Positions 6,805 to 9,693 of a DNA stretch of 9,693 nt are shown here, one piece after another. Position numbers and translations under genes: made by a program. Location of the stretch: NCBI GenBank assembly GCA_035572335.1, contig DATNAW010000146.1, positions 1-9,693 of the forward strand, given 5' to 3'. The number at the start of each line of letters is the position of its first letter. Position 1 is the stretch's first letter. The notes under the pieces were generated by a model, which was not told where the DNA came from, made no database searches, and was given only the letters and a program-made list of their open reading frames with translations. The DNA is from 66-474 sp035572335 (GTDB lineage Bacteria; Pseudomonadota; Gammaproteobacteria; Xanthomonadales; Rhodanobacteraceae).

Positions 6805-7188
6805 TCAGCCAAACGCCACCACCTCTCGCCCGACGTAGGCGACCAGGAACAGCGCCATCAGCACCATGATCGCGGCGAGCAGCTTTTCGCTGAGCAGGCC
6901 GGCGTAGGGCACGTCGCTGCCCTCGTCGATGTTGCGACGGCAGCGCATGAAACGCAGCGTCGCCAACAGGATCATCAGTGCGCCGAAAATGATGAGCAGC
7001 AAGCCGGCCCATTCGGTGCCGCGCAGGTGCAACTTCGTGACGGCGTGCGCGGCAACGTGCGACAGCGAGGCGAGGAACAGATCGAAGCGTTCGATGAGGA
7101 ATCCGAACGCCATCACCGCGATCGCGGTGCGCACCCATGCGAGATAGGTGCGTTCATTCGCTGCGTGATCGCTGAAATGGGGGATCAC
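6805..7188 (-). CDS. DUF202 (YidH-type) inner-membrane protein
   Basis: A small membrane protein of unknown function, 127 residues from the preferred start. The family hallmark HFSDHAANERTYLAWVRTAIAVMAFGFLIERF occupies its first 35 residues or so. Three hydrophobic segments follow the hydrophilic N-terminus (about 20-45, 58-78 and 102-124). The frame is open to an ATG at 7233, which would add 15 residues and overlap rimO by 41 nt. I prefer GTG at 7188, because it lies 4 nt after the rimO stop, has CAGGA about 8 nt upstream, and starts the protein where the conserved family sequence begins. It is probably translated from the rimO transcript. Confidence 0.88.
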   Translation of the reverse strand: MIPHFSDHAANERTYLAWVRTAIAVMAFGFLIERFDLFLASLSHVAAHAVTKLHLRGTEWAGLLLIIFGALMILLATLRFMRCRRNIDEGSDVPYAGLLSEKLLAAIMVLMALFLVAYVGREVVAFG

Positions 7189-7192
7189 GTGA

Positions 7193-8521
7193 TCATCCTG
7201 CCAGCCGTGCTTCCAGATCGTGCGCGTCGGCATCGGTGACCCGCACCTCGACGAACTGGCCCGGCTTCAACGACGTGCCATCGGCAATCCGCACCACGCC
7301 GTCGATTTCCGGCGCATCGGCCATCGAGCGTGCGATCGCACCGTCGGCGCTTACCTCATCCACCAGCACCGTCAGCGTGCGGCCGATCTTCTTCCGCAGC
7401 TTCGCGGCGGAAATCCCGGCCTGCACTTCCATGAAGCGTTCCAGCCGGTCTTCCTTCAATTCTTCCGGCACCGGATCGGGCAGCTCGTTGGCCCTGGCGC
7501 CACCGACCGGCGAATAGGCGAACGCACCGACGCGATCGAGTTGCGCTTCGCGCAGGAAGTCCAGCAGCTCCTCGAACTCGGCATCGGTTTCGCCGGGAAA
7601 GCCGACGATGAAGGTGCTGCGGATCGTCAAATCCGGACACGCGCGGCGCCACGCATGGATGCGATCGAGCGTCCTGTCGATGTTGCCGGGACGCTTCATC
7701 AACTTGAGGATGCGCGGGCTGGCGTGCTGGAACGGGATGTCGAGGTACGGAAGGATCTTTCCTTCCGCCATCAGCGGGATCACGTCGTCCACGTGCGGAT
7801 ACGGATAGACATAGTGCAGCCGCACCCACGCGCCGAGTTCGCCGAGACCGCGGCACAAATCGGTCATCCGCGTCTGGTAGGGGTTGCCGCGCCACGCGTG
7901 TTTGGCGTAACGAACATCGACGCCATACGCGCTGGTGTCCTGCGAGATCACCAGCAATTCCTTCACACCGGAACGCACGAGTTTCTCGGCCTCGACCAGC
8001 ACCTCGTCGATCGGCCGTGAAACGAGATTCCCGCGCATCGAGGGAATGATGCAAAACGTGCAGCGGTGATTGCAGCCCTCGGAAATCTTCAGGTACGCGT
8101 AGTGTTTCGGCGTCAGCTTGATGCCGGTGTCCGGAACGAGATCGACGAACGGATCGTGCGGCTTCGGCAACGCCGCGTGCACCGCGCCCATGACATTGGC
8201 GTAATCCTGCGGACCGGTGATCGCCAACACGTCTGGATACGCCTCGCGGATCAGTGCATCGCGCTTGCCGAGGCAACCGGTGACGATGACCTTGCCATTC
8301 TCGTGAAGCGCCTCGCCGATTGCGTCCAGCGACTCCTGCACCGCCGCGTCGATGAAGCCGCAGGTGTTGACGATCACCGCGTTGGCCTTGTCGTAGCGCG
8401 GCACGATCTCGTAACCCTCGGCCTTCAACTGGGTCAGGATGCGCTCGGAGTCGACCAGCGCCTTGGGGCAGCCGAGGCTGACGAAACCGACTTTGGGATT
8501 GGGTGCGGGCATGACATGCAA
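7193..8521 (-). CDS. rimO: Ribosomal protein S12 methylthiotransferase RimO
   Basis: A radical-SAM enzyme that adds a methylthio group to a conserved aspartate of ribosomal protein S12. The length of 442 residues matches E. coli RimO (441). The N-terminal MTTase domain has the three ligands of the auxiliary iron-sulfur cluster: Cys18 (SLGCPK), Cys54 (VNTCGF) and Cys83 (TGCLG). The radical-SAM cluster motif is Cys150-Cys154-Cys157 (SEGCNHRCTFC). HYVYPYPHVDDVIPLMAEGK and STFIVGFPGET are characteristic of the family. A TRAM domain ends the protein (about 375-442). No clear ribosome-binding site precedes either ATG (8521, or 8512 at residue 4), so the start is uncertain by three residues. The DUF202 gene follows 4 nt after the stop. 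Confidence 0.97.
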   Translation of the reverse strand: MHVMPAPNPKVGFVSLGCPKALVDSERILTQLKAEGYEIVPRYDKANAVIVNTCGFIDAAVQESLDAIGEALHENGKVIVTGCLGKRDALIREAYPDVLAITGPQDYANVMGAVHAALPKPHDPFVDLVPDTGIKLTPKHYAYLKISEGCNHRCTFCIIPSMRGNLVSRPIDEVLVEAEKLVRSGVKELLVISQDTSAYGVDVRYAKHAWRGNPYQTRMTDLCRGLGELGAWVRLHYVYPYPHVDDVIPLMAEGKILPYLDIPFQHASPRILKLMKRPGNIDRTLDRIHAWRRACPDLTIRSTFIVGFPGETDAEFEELLDFLREAQLDRVGAFAYSPVGGARANELPDPVPEELKEDRLERFMEVQAGISAAKLRKKIGRTLTVLVDEVSADGAIARSMADAPEIDGVVRIADGTSLKPGQFVEVRVTDADAHDLEARLAG

Positions 8522-8539
8522 CGTGTTCGCGGGCCTGCC

Positions 8540-8545
8540 ATTTTA
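8540..8545 (-). promoter_or_regulatory. Candidate -10 box for rimO
   Basis: TAAAAT on the minus strand lies 18 nt before the ATG at 8521, in otherwise very GC-rich DNA. No matching -35 is seen at the expected distance. If it is real, the leader is very short, which would fit the lack of a ribosome-binding site. Confidence 0.35.
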
Positions 8546-8576
8546 TCCGGCGCGCGCCGCCCCGGCATCTGGAACG

Positions 8577-8599
8577 CCACACGGTAGTACGCTGTGTGG
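8577..8599. promoter_or_regulatory. Inverted repeat upstream of the dienelactone hydrolase gene
   Basis: CCACAC (8577-8582) and GTGTGG (8594-8599) form a perfect 6-bp inverted repeat with an 11-nt spacer. It ends about 11 nt before the GGAG ribosome-binding site. It could be an operator for a dimeric regulator or a leader hairpin. No regulator gene lies in the window. Confidence 0.35.
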
Positions 8600-8621
8600 A
8601 TTGCATCCAAGGAGAACCACG

Positions 8622-9299
8622 ATGGGCGAACGCATCAACATCATGACCGCCGGCACGCATTGCATTGGCGCGTATCTCGCCAAGCCTGAGGGGAAACCAA
8701 AAGGCGGCATCGTGGTGGTGCAGGAAATCTTCGGTGTCACGCCACACATCCGCAGGGTCGCCGATGGCTACGCGCATGACGGCTACACCGCCATCGCGCC
8801 GGCGTTCTTCGACTTCGTCGAGAACGACGTCGAGCTTGCCTATGACAAGGCGGGGACGGAGCGCGGCAAGGATCTAGCGATGGAAGTCGGGCTGGATCGC
8901 GCGGCGGAGGCCGTGGCGAGCGCGGCGGATTCGATCAAGTCATCCGGAAAAATCGGCGTGGTGGGCTACTGCTGGGGCGGCACCGTTGCGCTGCTCGCGG
9001 CACAACGGCTCGGCCTGACGGCGGCGAGCTATTACGGCGCGCGCAATACCGGATATCTTGACCAGCCGCTCAAGGCGCCGGTGATTTTCCACTTCGGCGC
9101 GAACGACCGTTCGATCACCGCCGAAGCGGTCGACAAGCATCGCAAGGCGTGGCCCGATGCGCCGGTATACGTGTACGAACATTGCGGGCACGCGTTCAGC
9201 CGCGACGTGGACAAGAGCGTCTACAACGCGGATGCAGCGCGTCTCGCGCGGGAGCGCACGCTCGCGTTCTTCGGCAGGGAACTCGCCGGCCAACCATGA
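8622..9299 (+). CDS. Dienelactone hydrolase family protein
   Basis: A 225-residue cytoplasmic alpha/beta hydrolase of the dienelactone hydrolase family, near the usual length (about 235). The family triad is visible: nucleophile Cys117 in GYCWGG, Asp162 in FGANDRSI and His190 in CGHAFSR. The conserved Glu35 of VVQEIFG, which primes the cysteine in the family, is also present. True dienelactone hydrolases act in chlorocatechol breakdown, but no catechol-pathway gene is nearby, so the substrate is open and a general carboxylesterase role is as likely. AAGGAG lies about 9 nt before the ATG at 8622 and fixes the start. The stop overlaps the next gene as ATGA. Confidence 0.93.
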   Translation: MGERINIMTAGTHCIGAYLAKPEGKPKGGIVVVQEIFGVTPHIRRVADGYAHDGYTAIAPAFFDFVENDVELAYDKAGTERGKDLAMEVGLDRAAEAVASAADSIKSSGKIGVVGYCWGGTVALLAAQRLGLTAASYYGARNTGYLDQPLKAPVIFHFGANDRSITAEAVDKHRKAWPDAPVYVYEHCGHAFSRDVDKSVYNADAARLARERTLAFFGRELAGQP

Positions 9300-9693
9300 A
9301 AGCGGCTGCCGATGCCGGATTCCAGCTCGACGCGCGGCTCGCCGCGGACACGCTGTTCGTGGCCGAGTGGACTCTGTGCCGCGTGCTGCTGATGGACGAC
9401 GCGCAATTCCCGTGGCTGGTGCTGGTGCCGCGGCGCGAAGGTCTTGCCGAATTCGATGATCTGGCCGAGCGCGACCGCACGCAGTTGATGCGTGAAATCA
9501 CGCGCGCGATGAAAGTGCTGCGTGGCGCGGTCGAATGCGACAAGCTCAACGTCGGCGCGCTCGGCAACATCGTGCGCCAGTTGCACGTGCACGTGGTCGC
9601 CCGCCGCGAGGGCGATGCCGCGTGGCCGGGGCCGGTTTGGGGCCATGGACCCGCGCATCATTACCTGCCCGAGGCGCGCGACAGGTTGCTCGC
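9296..9693 (+). CDS. HIT-family protein, C-terminus off the window
   Basis: A member of the histidine-triad superfamily of nucleotide hydrolases and transferases; 132 residues are visible and the end is cut by the window edge. The core strand and loop KLNVGALGNIVRQLHVHVV (83-101) match the family. The triad reads Gln95-x-His97-x-His99: the central His97, the nucleophile position, is kept, while the first histidine is replaced by Gln. WPGPVWG follows, as in the short proteobacterial HIT subgroup I recall. The substrate is unknown. ATG at 9296 overlaps the dienelactone hydrolase stop, so the two are probably coupled. I see no functional link between them. Confidence 0.88.
   Translation, partial: MKAAADAGFQLDARLAADTLFVAEWTLCRVLLMDDAQFPWLVLVPRREGLAEFDDLAERDRTQLMREITRAMKVLRGAVECDKLNVGALGNIVRQLHVHVVARREGDAAWPGPVWGHGPAHHYLPEARDRLL

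Noticed and set aside
7356..8777. A 473-codon minus-strand frame over rimO
   Set aside because: It is out of phase with rimO, which has all six cluster cysteines in its own frame.

Overview
The window reads as ordinary chromosomal DNA from a GC-rich gammaproteobacterium, most likely of the Xanthomonadales (Lysobacterales). The evidence is family resemblance judged by eye: the amidase is close to the peptide amidase of Stenotrophomonas, and GreB, RimO and the YjgR-type ATPase have gammaproteobacterial sequence patterns. No phage, plasmid, integrase, transposase, CRISPR or toxin gene is visible.

Layout. (1) 1-1284, minus: an exported amidase of the peptide-amidase type, its C-terminus cut off by the window edge. 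(2) 1285-2034: a 750-base stretch without protein genes, holding one intact tRNA-Ser(CGA) (1678-1768), a 5' fragment of a second tRNA-Ser (1459-1494), an exact copy of the tRNA 3' end (1923-1945), two multi-hairpin repeat blocks (1496-1633 and 1821-1922), a tRNA-type promoter and two terminators. (3) 2035-3525, minus: a lipoprotein lytic transglycosylase with one LysM domain (MltD-like). (4) 3643-6798, plus: a probable three-gene unit of YjgR/HerA-like ATPase, a multi-spanning membrane protein with a helical C-terminal half, and greB. Spacings are 7 nt and then a 4-nt ATGA overlap. (5) 6805-8521, minus: rimO followed by a DUF202 (YidH-type) membrane protein, converging on greB with a gap of only 6 nt. 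(6) 8622-9693, plus: a dienelactone hydrolase family protein and a HIT-family protein, joined by an ATGA overlap; the HIT gene runs off the window.

How the genes work together. Most are housekeeping or envelope functions: transcript cleavage (GreB), ribosomal protein S12 modification (RimO), wall turnover (transglycosylase), periplasmic amide hydrolysis and one tRNA. No single pathway links them.

The only part that looks out of the ordinary is the tRNA-Ser locus. Broken tRNA ends flank the intact gene, and each fragment abuts a block of stem-loops. Nearly all of these stem-loops are bracketed on both sides by GA dinucleotides, and the two blocks show compensatory base changes in their stems. 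This looks like a structured repeat family that has invaded or recombined with a small tandem tRNA-Ser array.
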